From an uncultured Oscillospiraceae bacterium (lineage in GTDB: Bacteria; Bacillota; Clostridia; Oscillospirales; Oscillospiraceae): 64,000 nucleotides of DNA. The notes below the pieces were generated by a model. It saw nothing but the letters and a program-made list of their open reading frames with translations. It ran no database searches and was not told where the DNA came from. The first letter of the stretch is position 1. Each line of letters begins with the position of its first letter. Shown piece after piece: positions 25,783-34,335 of this stretch. A program made the position numbers and the translations under genes. The stretch covers positions 1-64,000 of the forward strand of contig CAKTEQ010000006.1 of NCBI GenBank assembly GCA_934552825.1, given 5' to 3'.

Positions 25783-25811
25783 ATTATATTTCATTATGCG
25801 CCCCAATTCAA
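25783..25811 (-). promoter_or_regulatory. ymdB promoter
   Basis: Minus strand -35 TTGAAT (25806-25811), 17-bp spacer, -10 TATAAT (25783-25788). A short hairpin CCGGGAA/TTCCCGG follows in the leader (~25747-25760). Confidence 0.7.
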
Positions 25812-25816
25812 CGGCA

Positions 25817-25851
25817 AAAGAGCGGACGATCTGCAAAATCGTCCGCTCTTT
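25817..25851 (-). terminator. Terminator after rny
   Basis: 14-bp perfect stem (AAAGAGCGGACGAT arm), 17 bp past the rny stop, followed on the minus strand by TTGCCG. It separates rny from the ymdB unit. Confidence 0.75.
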
Positions 25852-25867
25852 CTGTTAAAATTCAAAA

Positions 25868-27415
25868 TCACTTCGCGTAGTCCACGACTTTCGTCTCTCT
25901 GATGACGTGCACCTTTATCTGACCGGGGTACTCCAGTTCCTCCTCGATCTTCTTTGTGATGTCGTGAGTCAGGATGACCATCTGATCCTCGCTGACCTCT
26001 TCAGGCTTCACGATTATGCGCACCTCACGCCCCGCCTGAATTGCGTAGGATTTTTCAACGCCGGGGAAGCTGCTTGTTATCTCTTCAAGCTTTTCAAGGC
26101 GCTTTATATAGTTCTCGATGTTCTCGCGGCGAGCGCCGGGTCTAGCAGCACTGATAGCGTCTGCCGCCTGAACGATGCAGGCTATAACCGTTTTCGCCTC
26201 CACGTCGCCGTGGTGAGCGTGGATTGCGTGGATAACCTCCTCGCTCTCCTTGTACTTCTTCGCAAGCTCCACGCCGATCGCGACATGGGAGCCCTCCATC
26301 TCGTGGTCCACCGCCTTGCCCAAGTCGTGCAGGAGGCCTGCGCGTTTGGCTGTGCTGATGTCAACGCCCAGCTCCGCGGCCATGAGTCCGGAGAGGTTCG
26401 CGACCTCAATGGAGTGGTTGAGCACATTCTGGCCATAGCTCGTGCGGTAGTGCTGGCGCCCCAGTATCTTGATGAGTTCGGGGTTGAGCCCTCTGACGCC
26501 GGTCTCGAGTATGGCGCGTTCGCCCTCGCTCTTTATGACGGCGTCCACTTCCTTGCGCGCCTTTTCCACCATCTCTTCGATACGGGCGGGGTGGATACGC
26601 CCGTCCTGGATGAGCTTTTCCAGAGCTATCCGCGCGACTTCTCTGCGCACGGGGTCGAAGCTGGAGAGCGTTATCGCCTCCGGCGTATCATCGATTATGA
26701 GATCCACGCCCGTGAGAGTTTCCACGGCGCGGATATTTCTTCCTTCGCGGCCGATTATGCGGCCCTTCATCTCATCGCTCGGCAGGGGGACTACCGAGAC
26801 GGTGGCTTCGGCGGCGTGGTCCGCCGCGCAGCGCTGAATTGCAAGGGAAATAAGTTCTCTCGCCTTGGTGTCAGCCTCTTCCTTCATACGGCTTTCGATT
26901 TCCTTTATTCTGACAGCCGCCTCGTGAGTTACCTCAGACTCCATCTGGCTTATGAGGTAATTCTTGGCTTCCTCAGCGGTAAAGCCTGAAATCTTTTCCA
27001 GCATTTCGAGCTGACTTCTTTTTATGACCTCGAGTTCATCTCTTACAGTGTCGGCGGCAGCCAGCTTTTTATTGAGCTGCTCGTCCTTCTTCTCCATGGC
27101 TTCGCTCTTGCGCTCCAGATTTTCTTCCTTCTGCTGGAGCCGGCGCTCCTGCTTCTGGATGTCGCTTCTGCGGTCCTTAATCTCTTTCTCAGCCTCGGAA
27201 CGTGTCTTGTGGGCCTCCTCCTTGGCTTCGAGAAGAATTTCGCGCTTCTTGTTCTCAGCGTTCTTGATAGACTCGTTGATGATGCGCTTTGCTTCTTCCT
27301 CGGCGCTGTTGATCTCCCGCTCGGCCACGCGTTTCCTATATGAAACGGCGATCGGGAACATCACAGCGGCACCTATTACAGCGGCAACGATTGCCGTAAT
27401 GATATACGGTAGCAT
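25868..27415 (-). CDS. rny: Ribonuclease Y
   Basis: 515 aa, full length. An N-terminal membrane anchor (~1-22, IITAIVAAVIGAAVMF) is followed by a long coiled coil (~30-190), a KH domain with GRIIGREGRNIRAVE (~215-230) and an HD domain with H-L-HDLGKAVDHE. It is the endonuclease initiating mRNA decay at the membrane. The start is ambiguous: a GTG at 27428-27430 abuts the AGGAGG, while the ATG at 27413-27415 is ~14 nt downstream. I prefer the ATG because the GTG leaves no spacing. Confidence 0.95.
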   Translation of the reverse strand: MLPYIITAIVAAVIGAAVMFPIAVSYRKRVAEREINSAEEEAKRIINESIKNAENKKREILLEAKEEAHKTRSEAEKEIKDRRSDIQKQERRLQQKEENLERKSEAMEKKDEQLNKKLAAADTVRDELEVIKRSQLEMLEKISGFTAEEAKNYLISQMESEVTHEAAVRIKEIESRMKEEADTKARELISLAIQRCAADHAAEATVSVVPLPSDEMKGRIIGREGRNIRAVETLTGVDLIIDDTPEAITLSSFDPVRREVARIALEKLIQDGRIHPARIEEMVEKARKEVDAVIKSEGERAILETGVRGLNPELIKILGRQHYRTSYGQNVLNHSIEVANLSGLMAAELGVDISTAKRAGLLHDLGKAVDHEMEGSHVAIGVELAKKYKESEEVIHAIHAHHGDVEAKTVIACIVQAADAISAARPGARRENIENYIKRLEKLEEITSSFPGVEKSYAIQAGREVRIIVKPEEVSEDQMVILTHDITKKIEEELEYPGQIKVHVIRETKVVDYAK

Positions 27416-27699
27416 TGCTTCTGCACACACCTCCTATTAACTTTTCTTAATATATAACCAACTAATTAAAATCAACTAATCAAGTTCATATAAGAAAAAA
27501 TATAAAATAATGCATACTGAAACAGCGGCTTTCCCCCTGTCGCCTCTCAGCATACATTTTAATTTTAGCCTCCGTTGTTGTCAATGTCAAGGATTTTATG
27601 CATTCACATACCCCGGATTATGCATATAGTCCTGTCAAAATCCGTAAACTATCCAAGACATATTATATTAAAAATAAAGCAGAAAGGACGTCAATAAAA

Positions 27700-28380
27700 A
27701 TGAACGCAAAAAAGAAGCTGCTCTTCGCGCTGGCTGTCATATTTATCCTTAACCTCTCAGCCATCGCCCTGTCCGCGCTTGTCCCAGAAGCGCAGGCCGC
27801 CTCATATAAGCGTGGCTCCACAGGCACCGTCGTGACCCAGATACAGGAAAAGCTGAAGAGCTGGGGCTATTATTTCGGCGAGACTGACGGCATTTACGGC
27901 AGTCTCACCGTCAAAGCGGTCACTCTATTCCAGCAGAAAAACGGACTCACCGCCGACGGCATTGCAGGACCCGCTACCCTCAGCGCCATGGGAATAAGCG
28001 CCTCCTCAGACTCCTCGTCCTCCTATCAGTCCGGGGACGCCTGGATGCTCGCAAAGCTCATCTCTGCAGAAGCCCGGGGCGAGCCGTACAGCGGTCAGGT
28101 CGCTGTGGGCGCGGTTGTCCTCAATCGGGTTGCGCACCCCTCCTTTCCCAACACCCTCTCCGGCGTCATATATCAGAACGGCGCCTTCTCCTGCATGACA
28201 GACGGCCAGTGGGAGGAGGATATAGCCGACTCCGCCGTGCGCGCGGCGCAGGAGGCACTCAACGGTTCGGACCCCTCCGGCGGCGCTATATACTATTACA
28301 ACCCCGTGAAAGCCACAAGCAAGTGGATCTTCTCCCGCCCGGTCATCAAAACCATCGGCAACCACGTTTTCTGCTCCTGA
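27700..28380 (+). CDS. sleB: Spore cortex-lytic enzyme SleB
   Basis: 226 aa. Signal peptide (~1-33, ending EAQAAS), a peptidoglycan-binding domain (~37-95, VVTQIQEKLKSWGYYFGETDG... IAGPATL), a Ser-rich linker, then the SleB/hydrolase_2 lytic transglycosylase domain (~108-226) with catalytic-region motif LISAEARGEPYSGQVAVGAV and the C-terminal IGNHVFC. It degrades cortex during germination, which indicates a spore former. The ATG at 27700 follows an AAAGGA. The partner ypeB is not adjacent, unlike in Bacillus. Confidence 0.93.
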   Translation: MNAKKKLLFALAVIFILNLSAIALSALVPEAQAASYKRGSTGTVVTQIQEKLKSWGYYFGETDGIYGSLTVKAVTLFQQKNGLTADGIAGPATLSAMGISASSDSSSSYQSGDAWMLAKLISAEARGEPYSGQVAVGAVVLNRVAHPSFPNTLSGVIYQNGAFSCMTDGQWEEDIADSAVRAAQEALNGSDPSGGAIYYYNPVKATSKWIFSRPVIKTIGNHVFCS

Positions 28381-28429
28381 TGTTTTTTTGTAATTCCGAA
28401 AATTACTCACCTTTGTTTTTCGTTTTTTC

Positions 28430-28463
28430 GGTGCTGTTTTGTCACTTTATGCAAAACAGCACC
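28430..28463 (+). terminator. Hairpin after sleB
   Basis: Perfect 12-bp stem GGTGCTGTTTTG/CAAAACAGCACC, 50 bp after sleB. The following T-run is short. Confidence 0.55.
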
Positions 28464-28474
28464 TTTCTCAGCTG

Positions 28475-28503
28475 TTGACTTTGTTTTTTTCAGACATTAT
28501 AAT
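28475..28503 (+). promoter_or_regulatory. Promoter of the butyrate-kinase-family gene
   Basis: TTGACT (28475-28480), 17-bp spacer, TATAAT (28498-28503), 39 bp before the ATG. Confidence 0.8.
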
Positions 28504-28542
28504 TGTCGTATATTTCTATGTTATAATGGAGGGAGTAAACCA

Positions 28543-29667
28543 ATGTACAAAATACTGGTTCTCAATACAGGCTCAACATCCACAAAGCTTGCAATCTACC
28601 ACGACGCTGAGTGTGTTTTCAGTAAGACCCTGCACCTGCATCTGCCCGAGGGCGCGGATCGGACCAATACCGACGACCAGCTCAAATACCGCACCCAGGA
28701 GATACTTACCTTCCTGGATGAGAGCAATATGAAGATAACTGACTTCGATATAATCGCCTCCCGCTGCGGTCAGATCCCCCGTCACCCCGCCGAGTGCTAC
28801 TGGGCAAACCAGCTCATGTGCGACGTACTCCGCTTCCGTCCCATCAGCAATCACGCCTCCAATTACGCCCCCATGATCTCCCTCGAGCTCACCAAGGGCA
28901 CTAATATACCCGTGGTAGCGCCCCACGCCCCCACCTCCTTCGAGATGTCAGAGATCGCTCAGGTCTCCGGCTGCAAGGCAATACCTCTCAAGTCCGGCTC
29001 CCACGTCCTCAACTCCAAGTACGTGGCACGCCTCTCCGCCGAGCGTCTCGGTAAAACATATGAGACCGGCACCTTCATCGTGGCTCACATGGGCGGCGGC
29101 TCCTCCGTCACCCTCCACCACAACGGCAAGATGATAGACGTCTATGCCGCGGGCTTTGGTCCCATGAGCGTAGAGCGAGTGGGCTTTCTCCCCGTGCGCG
29201 ACGTGCTGAACCTGTGCTTCAGCGGCAAATACACAAAGGCCGAACTGAACGCCATGTTCTTCAATAACGGCGGCTTTGCCGCGTACGGCGGCACGAACGA
29301 CGCGCTGGACATCGAAAAGCGCGCCCTCGCAGGGGACAAGGAATGCACTCTCACATACGAGGCCTCCGCATACCAGGTAGCCAAGTCCGTCGGCGCCCAC
29401 TACACCGCCATGAAGGGCAAGGTCGATGCCATAATCCTCACCGGCTCCCTCGCCCGCAGCAGCTATCTCACGGACATGATCATGGACTACATAAAGTACC
29501 TGAACACGCCCGTTGATATCTATCCCGGCGAGCGCGAGATGGATGCCCTCGCAGGATTTGCCCTGCGCACCCTCAAAGGCGAGGAGCACCCCGTGGAGTT
29601 CACTCTGCTCCCCGACGGATACGCCACAGCCGAGGAATTCTACGAGGACTTTGCAAAAGCCGAATGA
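28543..29667 (+). CDS. buk: Butyrate kinase-family acyl kinase
   Basis: 374 aa. ASKHA-fold phosphotransferase blocks: VLNTGSTSTKLAIY (~6-19), HASNYAPMISLEL, IVAHMGGGSSVTLHHNGK (~175) and VDAIILTGSLARS. The lengths and the LCFSG and AAYGGTND motifs fit butyrate/branched-chain acyl kinases, which make acyl-phosphate and ATP. The substrate segment is unusual: SRCGQIPRHPAECYW stands where butyrate kinases have a Gly-rich GGTY-type loop, so the acyl substrate may differ. No phosphotransbutyrylase gene is adjacent. Monocistronic, with GGAGG and its own terminator. Confidence 0.8.
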   Translation: MYKILVLNTGSTSTKLAIYHDAECVFSKTLHLHLPEGADRTNTDDQLKYRTQEILTFLDESNMKITDFDIIASRCGQIPRHPAECYWANQLMCDVLRFRPISNHASNYAPMISLELTKGTNIPVVAPHAPTSFEMSEIAQVSGCKAIPLKSGSHVLNSKYVARLSAERLGKTYETGTFIVAHMGGGSSVTLHHNGKMIDVYAAGFGPMSVERVGFLPVRDVLNLCFSGKYTKAELNAMFFNNGGFAAYGGTNDALDIEKRALAGDKECTLTYEASAYQVAKSVGAHYTAMKGKVDAIILTGSLARSSYLTDMIMDYIKYLNTPVDIYPGEREMDALAGFALRTLKGEEHPVEFTLLPDGYATAEEFYEDFAKAE

Positions 29668-29680
29668 TCCGAATATAGTA

Positions 29681-29711
29681 ATTGCCCGCAGCCGGACAGG
29701 CTGCGGGCAAT
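29681..29711. terminator. Terminator between the acyl kinase and a converging lipoprotein gene
   Basis: Stem ATTGCCCGCAGCC/GGCTGCGGGCAAT with loop GGACA, 13 bp after the kinase stop. Confidence 0.85.
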
Positions 29712-29725
29712 TTCATTTTCTCTTG

Positions 29726-30544
29726 TCACTTCACCGTGAGAGTTGCGAGCATATCCCGCACCTCGCCGGAATAGGCAGAAGCATAGTCGTCGGCGAGGCA
29801 TACCTCTATCATAAGGACATCTTCGCCAGCTTCGATCAGATAAAACTTCATCCCGGCAGTGTCCGTGTGATACGCCACCGTCACGGCGGCATACTCATGC
29901 TGACCGACCTTTTCTTCCCCGGTAGTCGTTTCAAATTTGCTCTGTATCTCTATGCCGCCGGCTAGGCTCGCCGCGGAATTATCGCTGTAGCGCAGTACCG
30001 CCACATAAACCTCGTCCAATGGGCTTCCTCCCTGAACGGCTCTGAAAACATCGCCGTTTTCATTGGACACCGGTGTAAACGAATTCTTGTCATATGCCAT
30101 CCCATAGCCGAAATCACTGGTCCACTCCACCATGTCCGCAGGGATGTCTATCTGCTCGCCGCCCTCTTCATACACTTTGAGACTGTACTGCGTTCCTTCA
30201 GCATCCGTCATGGTGATGAGTGTATTGGACAGCTTCGTGAGATAATACTGCTCCTGGAGCCCGCCCTGGAGTTCAAGGCTCAGCACACCGTCGCTCTCCA
30301 GAAGATACCACTTGCCCGAATAGGACAGCTCGCCGTATATGGCGCTGTATTCACCGCTCTCCTCAAAACGGTAAACTCTCTCCGTATCGTCCACCCAGAA
30401 GCTGTTTGTGAGGATATATCCGTATTTGTCGCCCACATCTACCCAATTCACAGGCTCCTGCACCTGCTGCATCTTTTTCCCGCAGCCCGCAAAAGAAGCC
30501 GCAATAAGCGCTGCCATAAGCGCGCAAATGATCCTCTTCATCAT
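29726..30544 (-). CDS. Lipoprotein of unknown function
   Basis: 272 aa. Lipoprotein signal with lipobox FAGC (Cys at ~21). The mature part contains a beta-rich region typical of DUF-type 'lipocalin-like' fragments (YSGKWYLLESDGVLSLELQG) and a C-terminal domain resembling PsbP/'probable lipoprotein' folds (FGYGMAYDKNSF, YAAVTVAYHTD). I do not recognise a named family. GGGAGG precedes ATG ATG. A strong hairpin sits in its 5' untranslated region. Confidence 0.75.
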   Translation of the reverse strand: MMKRIICALMAALIAASFAGCGKKMQQVQEPVNWVDVGDKYGYILTNSFWVDDTERVYRFEESGEYSAIYGELSYSGKWYLLESDGVLSLELQGGLQEQYYLTKLSNTLITMTDAEGTQYSLKVYEEGGEQIDIPADMVEWTSDFGYGMAYDKNSFTPVSNENGDVFRAVQGGSPLDEVYVAVLRYSDNSAASLAGGIEIQSKFETTTGEEKVGQHEYAAVTVAYHTDTAGMKFYLIEAGEDVLMIEVCLADDYASAYSGEVRDMLATLTVK

Positions 30545-30562
30545 TTTTCCTCCCGGAGATAT

Positions 30563-30596
30563 ATATAAACTGAGCGGTCAACGACTCAGTTTATAT
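30563..30596 (-). promoter_or_regulatory. 12-bp-arm inverted repeat in the lipoprotein leader
   Basis: Perfect arms ATATAAACTGAG and CTCAGTTTATAT with a 10-nt loop, directly downstream of the -10 box and just before the ribosome site. It could be an operator, or a 5' stem-loop on the mRNA. Confidence 0.6.
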
Positions 30597-30600
30597 GAGT

Positions 30601-30629
30601 ATGCTACAAGTTTTGTCCCCTTTTGTCAA
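30601..30629 (-). promoter_or_regulatory. Lipoprotein gene promoter
   Basis: Minus strand -35 TTGACA (30624-30629), 17-bp spacer, -10 TAGCAT (30601-30606). Confidence 0.65.
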
Positions 30630-30665
30630 CATCCGCCGGGGACAGTTAATAAATTTTTAAGAAAG

Positions 30666-30698
30666 AGGGCGCCGCTATTATTTTCTGCGTCGCCCCCT
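30666..30698 (-). terminator. Terminator after the FAD-dependent oxidoreductase
   Basis: Minus-strand GC-rich stem (GGGGGCGACGC/GCGGCGCCCTC, with mismatches) followed by TTTCTTAAAAATTT. Confidence 0.6.
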
Positions 30699-30704
30699 GT
30701 GTTT

Positions 30705-32075
30705 TTACATATTCTGAACAATGTATCTTGCCACATATACGCCGCTTGCGGAGGCGTGAGAAAGAGAATGTGTCACGCCGCTGCAGTCGCCGATGACGAA
30801 GAGCCCGGGGTGTTTTGTCTGGAGGTTTTCGTCTATCTCCACTTCCATGTTATAGAACTTGACCTCGACCCCGTAAAGAAGGGTGTCGTCGTTGGCGGTG
30901 CCGGGAGCTATCTTGTCCAGGGCGTAGATCATCTCGATTATACTGTCCATAATTCGCTTGGGGATAACCAGGCTGAGATCGCCCGGCGTCGCCGTGAGGG
31001 TGGGTGTTATGAACCCTTCAGCTATGCCGGAGGGCTTGCTTCTCCTCCCCCGGACAAGGTCGCCGAAGCGCTGGATCATAACGCCGCCGCCTAGCATGTT
31101 GGACAGGCGCGCGATGCTCTCGCCGTAGCCATTGGAGTCCTTGAAGGGCTCCGAGAAATGCTTGCTCACGAGTAGGGCGAAGTTTGTGTTCTCCGTGTGC
31201 TTGGCGGGGTCCTCATAGCTGTGCCCGTTCACGGTGACAATGCCGTTTGTATTCTCTGTTACAACGGCGCCCCGGGGGTTCATGCAGAACGTGCGCACTG
31301 CGTCCTGGAATTTTTCCGTGCGGAAAACTATCTTGCTCTCATAGAGCTCGTCCGTCAGTTCGGAAAAGACCTCATAGGGCAGCTCAACTCTCACGCCTAT
31401 ATCCACGCGGTTGGACTTCTTAGGTATATCGAGCTCCTCGCACACTCCCTCGACCCACTTGCTGCCGCTGCGGCCCACGGAGATGATACAGTATTTGCCC
31501 TTGTACTCACCGTCATCCGTGATGATGGTATAAATATCGTCCTCCCGGCAAATATGGCGCACGGGGGTGTTGAAGAACATATCCACAGCGCCGCTGAGCT
31601 CCTTCATCAGGTTCTCCAGCACTATATAGTTTATATCCGTGCCCAGGTGGCGCACCGAGGCATCCAGCAGGTGAAGATTATTTTCAAGGCAGAGCTTCTT
31701 TATCCTTGTGTTTGCAGTGGAATAGAGCTTTGTTCCCTGGCCTCCGTTGAGCACGTTTATCTTGTCCACGTAGTGCATGAGTTCCAGCGCCTTTTTCTTG
31801 CCGATGTGCTCATGAAGCGTACCGCCGAACTGGTTTGTGATGTTATACTTGCCGTCGGAAAAAGCGCCCGCACCGCCGAAACCGTTCATTATGGCACAGG
31901 TTTTGCAGTTGATGCAGGATTTAATCTTCTCCCCGTCGATAGGGCAGCGGCGCTTTTCCAGAGGCTCACCCGCCTCAAATACCGCGATCTTCAAACTGCT
32001 GTCCAGCCTAAGCAGCTCATATGCGGAATATATGCCGCCGGGACCAGCGCCGATTATGACAACATCATAATTCAT
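30705..32075 (-). CDS. FAD-dependent NAD(P)-type oxidoreductase (HI0933-like/'FAD-dependent protein C-terminal' type)
   Basis: 456 aa. Dinucleotide-binding start VVIIGAGPGGIYSAYELLR, a Cys-rich loop (RRCPIDGEKIKSCINCKTC) shortly after, GGAGAFSDGKYN, and a C-terminal FAD-contact motif GLFVIGDCSGVTHSLSHAS. This matches the Firmicute family annotated as NAD(P)/FAD-dependent oxidoreductase with CxxxxxC-x-C loop. The reaction is unknown. The ATG at 32073-32075 has GGAG upstream. It lies downstream of the LysR and second OYE genes but is separated from them by a hairpin. Confidence 0.8.
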   Translation of the reverse strand: MNYDVVIIGAGPGGIYSAYELLRLDSSLKIAVFEAGEPLEKRRCPIDGEKIKSCINCKTCAIMNGFGGAGAFSDGKYNITNQFGGTLHEHIGKKKALELMHYVDKINVLNGGQGTKLYSTANTRIKKLCLENNLHLLDASVRHLGTDINYIVLENLMKELSGAVDMFFNTPVRHICREDDIYTIITDDGEYKGKYCIISVGRSGSKWVEGVCEELDIPKKSNRVDIGVRVELPYEVFSELTDELYESKIVFRTEKFQDAVRTFCMNPRGAVVTENTNGIVTVNGHSYEDPAKHTENTNFALLVSKHFSEPFKDSNGYGESIARLSNMLGGGVMIQRFGDLVRGRRSKPSGIAEGFITPTLTATPGDLSLVIPKRIMDSIIEMIYALDKIAPGTANDDTLLYGVEVKFYNMEVEIDENLQTKHPGLFVIGDCSGVTHSLSHASASGVYVARYIVQNM

Positions 32076-32167
32076 TTTTGATCTCTCCTTGAATCCTGTA
32101 TTGCTGTTTGACCAGGGAGGATTATACCACAACTGTCCCCATTGTCAAATGAACAATTCAGTAAACA

Positions 32168-32200
32168 AATCGCGGAGCCGATTATGCGGCTCCGCGATCT
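32168..32200. terminator. Terminator hairpin between the OYE and FAD genes
   Basis: 12-bp stem ATCGCGGAGCCG/CGGCTCCGCGAT with T-rich flank. It lies 20 bp beyond the OYE stop. Confidence 0.75.
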
Positions 32201-32220
32201 GTTTTTTTATGGTTTTTCTC

Positions 32221-34167
32221 TCAGATCTGTACCGCCGCGGCATAGGCCGTGCGTGTGCATTTCTGGATATCTCCGGCCTTGATGCAGTCTCCCGCCATAA
32301 ACACCCGTTCTCCGGGATTGAACAGCGCCATGGCCTCGTCCTGCTTCGCCTTTGATCCAACAGCCAGCACAACGCTGCCGCAGGGCACCTTGTGCTCCGC
32401 GCCGTCAGCGTCGATATACATAACACCGTCGGACTCTATCTTCGTAACTTTCGCGTTGAGCGTATAGTCGAAGTTTTTATTATTGTTCACGTACTCCATG
32501 AACATCGTGTAGTAGTGTACCCGGGTCGACTCGATAGCCAGCACGTCCGTCATCTCCAGCAGATGTACCCTGTGCCCCTTGTCCGCCAGATAGAGTCCCG
32601 TCTCGGAACCGATATCGCCGCCACCGATGACCACTATCTCATGGGCAAGCTCGGGCTCCGCGGCATAGGAGTCCACAGCCGTCACAACGTTCTTCCCGTC
32701 AGCGCCGGGTATACCGGGGATTACAGGCTCGGAGCCGACCGCCGCGATGACGTCGTCATATTTCTCCGGTGCCAGCAGCTCAGCCGTAGCGTTTACCCCC
32801 AGCTTCACGTCTATCTTCTCGGAACGGTTCACCTGATACACCAGGTAGTCCATATAATCCTTGACCGTCCACTTGAAGGAGGGCGTCCCCGCCTGAATGA
32901 GCTGACCTCCCAGCTTATCCGTCTTTTCGTAGAGGTCTACGTGATGCCCCCGCTCGGCCAGCGTGAGAGCTGCGCGCATACCGGCGGCACCGCCGCCGAC
33001 AACAGCCACGCGCTTTATCTTCTTCACGGGCACGGGCATCTTTTCGATCTTATGCTCCAAACCCCATGTGGGGTTCACGGAGCAGACGCTGGTCCAGATG
33101 GAATAGGGGCCTGCCTTGTGGCACTTGTTGCAGCGCAGGCAGGGCACGAGATCCTTCTCTCTTCCCTCGTAGACCTTCTCACCGTAGTCCGGGTTGGATA
33201 TCCAAGAGCGCGCCATGGATACAAAGTCCACCTTGCCGTCCCTGATGGCAGCTTCACAGTCCTCTGGGTAGAAGCAGCCGCCGATAGTCTCCACCGCCAT
33301 ACCCTCGATATTGGCCGCCTTCACCTTCGCCGCCAGGTCCAGATAAGGAATATGCTCAGGATTGTATCCCGTGGGATGGTTGGGGTCTATCTCTCCCGCG
33401 CGGATCTGGATCATATCGAATTTGCCCACGCCAGCTTTTGCGAAGTTGATAGTGTCCTCGATAGTAACGCCCTGCTCCCCTCTGTCCGTGGGATCAACAC
33501 CGCTCACGGCGACCTCGAGAAGGAAGTCCTTGCCGCATTTTTCCTTTATCTTCTCGCACACCAGCAGCGGGAAGCGGATGCGGTTTTCAAAGCTTCCGCC
33601 GAATTCGTCGGTGCGCTTGTTCGTCAGGGGCGACAGGAAGCGGGAAATGAGCATTCCTCTGTACGCCATGTGCATATACGCCATGTCGAAGCCGCAGTCC
33701 TGCATTATCTTCGCCTGCTCCGCATAGTCGTCGGCGAGCTTATAGAGCGTACCCGTGTCGATCATCTGTCCGGGAGGCTCGCCGTGAGGTCCCTCTCCCG
33801 CGATGCCCGCACTTACATCGAAGCCGTGGGTCCAGAAGGGCACAAGGAATACAGATGCCTTGGACCCGTAAAAATGGATAGCGTCGCAGAGCTGAGAGAT
33901 ATAATTCTGCACAGCCGCATTCTTATAGTCAAAGCCCGGGATGCGGTCATCCGTGGTGGGCATGGCGTTTTCCATGTTGCAGGTCACCAGCGCCGCGCCG
34001 TTGCGGGCCTTGTTCTGATAGTGCATGATTATATTCTCTGTGGGATAGTTCTCAGGTCCCTGGATAAAATGTGGGCGGCTGGGGGACGCCAGCATTCTGT
34101 TTTTGAAAACCGTATTCCCGATCTTATATGGCTTGAGCAGATTTGGATACTTTGGATTAAAGTTCAC
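32221..34167 (-). CDS. Second Old Yellow Enzyme-family oxidoreductase, FMN/4Fe-4S/FAD type
   Basis: 648 aa, same architecture as the gene at 3982. TIM barrel ~1-330, cysteines C343, C346, C349 and C362 with the same unusual spacing, then FAD (VAVVGGGAAGMRAALTLAERG, cut short here) and NAD(P) domains (VVIGGGDIGSETGLYLADKG). The active-site segment reads MHMAYRGML (H166-), replacing the canonical HGY by YRG and thus lacking the Tyr. It starts with GTG at 34165-34167, eight bases after GGAGG. A LysR gene lies immediately upstream on the same strand, so substrate-induced expression is likely. The substrate is unknown. Confidence 0.9.
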   Translation of the reverse strand: MNFNPKYPNLLKPYKIGNTVFKNRMLASPSRPHFIQGPENYPTENIIMHYQNKARNGAALVTCNMENAMPTTDDRIPGFDYKNAAVQNYISQLCDAIHFYGSKASVFLVPFWTHGFDVSAGIAGEGPHGEPPGQMIDTGTLYKLADDYAEQAKIMQDCGFDMAYMHMAYRGMLISRFLSPLTNKRTDEFGGSFENRIRFPLLVCEKIKEKCGKDFLLEVAVSGVDPTDRGEQGVTIEDTINFAKAGVGKFDMIQIRAGEIDPNHPTGYNPEHIPYLDLAAKVKAANIEGMAVETIGGCFYPEDCEAAIRDGKVDFVSMARSWISNPDYGEKVYEGREKDLVPCLRCNKCHKAGPYSIWTSVCSVNPTWGLEHKIEKMPVPVKKIKRVAVVGGGAAGMRAALTLAERGHHVDLYEKTDKLGGQLIQAGTPSFKWTVKDYMDYLVYQVNRSEKIDVKLGVNATAELLAPEKYDDVIAAVGSEPVIPGIPGADGKNVVTAVDSYAAEPELAHEIVVIGGGDIGSETGLYLADKGHRVHLLEMTDVLAIESTRVHYYTMFMEYVNNNKNFDYTLNAKVTKIESDGVMYIDADGAEHKVPCGSVVLAVGSKAKQDEAMALFNPGERVFMAGDCIKAGDIQKCTRTAYAAAVQI

Positions 34168-34335
34168 GTTCTCAGTCCTCCTTATTCACGATATACAAGT
34201 CCCGGCGCTTTACACAATTACAGCGGCAGCACCATCCGGTTTTATGTATATCATGATTATAGAGCCTCGGGGATTTTGTGGCAAATACCGTTTTCGGATA
34301 TGCACCATCAGGTTTTTTAATAAGTAAGCTTTTAT

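Noticed and set aside
32221..34167. Calling either long flavin reductase a bilirubin reductase or a bile-acid BaiCD/BaiH enzyme
   Set aside because: The active-site segments differ from those families as I know them, and no bil or bai neighbours are present. The substrate is left open.
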